Below are positions 62,690 to 64,000 of a DNA stretch of 64,000 nucleotides, piece after piece. Position 1 is the stretch's first letter. Each line of letters opens with the position of its first letter. Position numbers and translations under genes: made by a program. Source of the stretch: Longitalea arenae (lineage in GTDB: Bacteria > Bacteroidota > Bacteroidia > Chitinophagales > Chitinophagaceae); assembly GCF_016924755.1 (NCBI RefSeq), contig NZ_JAFFJX010000008.1:248001-312000 (forward strand). The letters run 5' to 3'. The notes beneath the pieces were generated by a model that was not told where the DNA came from, searched no databases, and saw nothing but the letters and a program-made list of their open reading frames with translations.

Positions 62690-63067
62690 ATGAGCGTAGA
62701 AGCCTCCCTCCTGTCTGTGCCACTCGGCACGGCTATAACCTGGACAACCAACTGGCGCAATTCAGATCATTTCCTGACAGCAAACTCTTTTATTTTCAAG
62801 GCGGAAGATTTCCGGAAAATACTACAAGAACCTTCGGTTGAGTATGTTCGTGTATACCTGGGCTTGAAAGTAGGCATTCAACATACACCCGGTCATGAGC
62901 AGAATATTCTTGAAGAAAAACTGCTTTGCGTGGGGGCCGACCGCGATCAGAAAGATATCTTAAAAGCCGGCGACGCCAATATCGTCAGCGGCGTGTATGA
63001 TTTCTCACATCCCTGCCCGCCTTTATGCGAAGACGCAGAAAGTCCGCTCGCAGGCGGTGAACAATAG
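62690..63067 (+). CDS. Small hypothetical protein
   Basis: The 125-residue protein has no signal peptide or membrane helix. It begins MSVEASLLSVPLGTAITWTT and contains FIFKAEDFRKILQEPSVEYV, RVYLGLKVG and LLCVGADRDQKDIL, suggesting a small alpha/beta domain. The C-terminal YDFSHPCPPLCED has a CPPxC motif that might bind metal. I do not recognise the family. It is divergent from the paralogue A/nitrilase/paralogue B/GH25 cluster and precedes a membrane protein by 13 bases, so it could be co-regulated with either. Confidence 0.72.
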   Translation: MSVEASLLSVPLGTAITWTTNWRNSDHFLTANSFIFKAEDFRKILQEPSVEYVRVYLGLKVGIQHTPGHEQNILEEKLLCVGADRDQKDILKAGDANIVSGVYDFSHPCPPLCEDAESPLAGGEQ

Positions 63068-63080
63068 CCAACCCGTTTTT

Positions 63081-63728
63081 ATGGTAACTGTATTGCAGAA
63101 AATCCTGCTATTCTGTTCTGCATGGATAGTTATTGTTCCTGTACTCATTTGTATACTGTTTTACAGGAATTATAATGCCGGACTAAAAGTGCTGGGCATT
63201 CATGTATTTATTGCCTGTGCCGTAGAGTTATCCTCTTACCTCCTTATGAAGCTGGGACGCAACAACCTGCCCCTGCTTCACTTTTATACATTATCTGAAT
63301 TTGTGCTGTTGTATATCTACTACGATCTGTTCTTTCACAATACATTCCCCAAATGGTTGTTGCGGGGATTAGCAGGCTGTTTTGTGTTGTTTACTTTGAT
63401 CAATTCTATTTTTGTTCAAAGCATTTACACATTCAATAACTATGCAAGGGCCCTGGAGGCGCTATTGCTCATCATCCTGGCCCTGCTCTGCTTTTACAAG
63501 CTCTACCTGCCGGTACAAACTACCGGCGCCACTCATCATTCGGTAGTTTGGATCAACTCGGGCATCCTGCTCTACTTTTCAGGGGCGTTTACTTTATTCA
63601 TCTTAAGCAATTACATTCTACCGTTGGGCAAAACCTTGAACACCCGGATCTGGGCGGTGCATTCTTTTTTAAGCATACTGTTGTATGTATTTATTTCGAT
63701 CGGTTTATGGAGGGAACGAAAACCTTAG
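63081..63728 (+). CDS. Multi-pass membrane protein
   Basis: The 215-residue protein starts at ATG 63081 (MVTVLQKILLFCSAWIVIVP); a longer frame from 62997 would overlap the preceding gene. About seven hydrophobic helices are visible (approximately 8-28, 38-58, 66-86, 94-114, 124-143, 155-178 and 187-208). No catalytic motif is seen. Its stop overlaps the start of a histidine kinase gene by 22 bases, so it may serve as an associated sensor or simply be co-translated. Function unknown. Confidence 0.82.
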   Translation: MVTVLQKILLFCSAWIVIVPVLICILFYRNYNAGLKVLGIHVFIACAVELSSYLLMKLGRNNLPLLHFYTLSEFVLLYIYYDLFFHNTFPKWLLRGLAGCFVLFTLINSIFVQSIYTFNNYARALEALLLIILALLCFYKLYLPVQTTGATHHSVVWINSGILLYFSGAFTLFILSNYILPLGKTLNTRIWAVHSFLSILLYVFISIGLWRERKP

Positions 63729-64000
63729 ATATTTACCTGCTGCTTTTTTGTGGCACACTCATCTTCTTTATGCTGGCCGCTTCGGTGGTGGCATTCATTT
63801 ACCTGTACCGCAAACGGCTGCGGCAACAGCAGACAGCCATGCGCGACATGCACACGAAATTGAAACTCGACCTCCTGCAAAGTAATATGGAAGCATTGGA
63901 GACCGAACGCCAACGCTTTGCAGCCGACCTGCACGACGAGATCGGCGGCAAACTGGCTACCCTGCGCCTGACCCTCTCGCAATTGCAAAAACAGGGGAAC
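63707..64000 (+). CDS. Sensor histidine kinase, 5' part
   Basis: The frame runs from ATG 63707 to the window edge (98 codons, no stop). MEGTKTLDIYLLLFCGTLIF begins a membrane helix to about residue 30, followed by YLYRKRLRQQQTAMRDMHTK and a coiled coil. RQRFAADLHDEIGGKLATLR is a HisKA_3 phosphoacceptor box with the His in LHDEIG, typical of NarL-type LytTR/LuxR-coupled kinases in Bacteroidota. The HATPase domain lies beyond the window. It overlaps the upstream membrane protein gene by 22 bases. Confidence 0.88.
   Translation, partial: MEGTKTLDIYLLLFCGTLIFFMLAASVVAFIYLYRKRLRQQQTAMRDMHTKLKLDLLQSNMEALETERQRFAADLHDEIGGKLATLRLTLSQLQKQGN

Overview
The window comes from a bacterium of the phylum Bacteroidota, most likely the family Chitinophagaceae (Niastella/Chitinophaga-like). 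The grounds are a TonB-dependent receptor paired with a DUF4249 lipoprotein, Bacteroidota-type promoter motifs (TAnnTTTG), giant exported RHS proteins with tail-fibre-like companions, and the short-period intergenic repeats common in that family. These are family-level inferences from protein character; no tRNA, rRNA, CRISPR array or insertion sequence was seen.

Left part (1-22.2 kb), mostly housekeeping and accessory genes: the 3' end of a MoxR/ChlI-type AAA+ ATPase, a DUF2891 exported protein, murB, an atypical SDR, a small lipoprotein, priA, plsC, a DUF4258 lipoprotein, mtaB, 3-methyladenine glycosylase I, a hybrid REC-PAS-histidine kinase facing a single-domain response regulator, a TonB receptor/DUF4249 operon, and a four-gene operon coding for an SGNH-like protein, a NodU/CmcH-type carbamoyltransferase, a 48-residue DUF5989 protein and an SxtJ-like membrane protein.

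Centre (22.3-51.3 kb): one minus-strand block of about 28.7 kb that looks like a single transcription unit, with a candidate Bacteroidota promoter near 51.25 kb. In transcription order it holds two short tail-fibre-like exported proteins, an 824-residue predicted outer-membrane protein, a 367-residue exported beta-rich protein, a 2657-residue exported protein with a PA14-like module, a LolA-like periplasmic protein, a 2913-residue RHS protein with a hypervariable AT-rich C-terminus, a small immunity-like gene directly behind it, and three more tail-fibre-like proteins. All five short proteins share a nearly invariant N-terminal segment and then diverge completely. I read this as a surface-displayed polymorphic toxin/adhesin locus. 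It is the best candidate here for an under-described system.

Right part (51.6-64 kb): a GH114-like lipoprotein, a class III nucleotide cyclase fused to TolB-like and TPR segments, an AraC-type regulator and a VOC protein, then a minus-strand cluster of two paralogous proteins of about 490 residues flanking a nitrilase-superfamily protein and followed by a membrane-anchored GH25 lysozyme. Divergent from that cluster are a small hypothetical gene, a multi-pass membrane protein and the start of a sensor histidine kinase cut by the window edge.

A second theme is repeats. Heptad arrays (TTACCGG/TTACCAG type), an octamer array (GATAATTC, about 16.6 perfect copies), heptads of TTCACCA/TTGACCA type and a palindromic GACCTGTCAGGT family fill several intergenic gaps. 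At two places matching sequence lies inside an open reading frame without breaking it.
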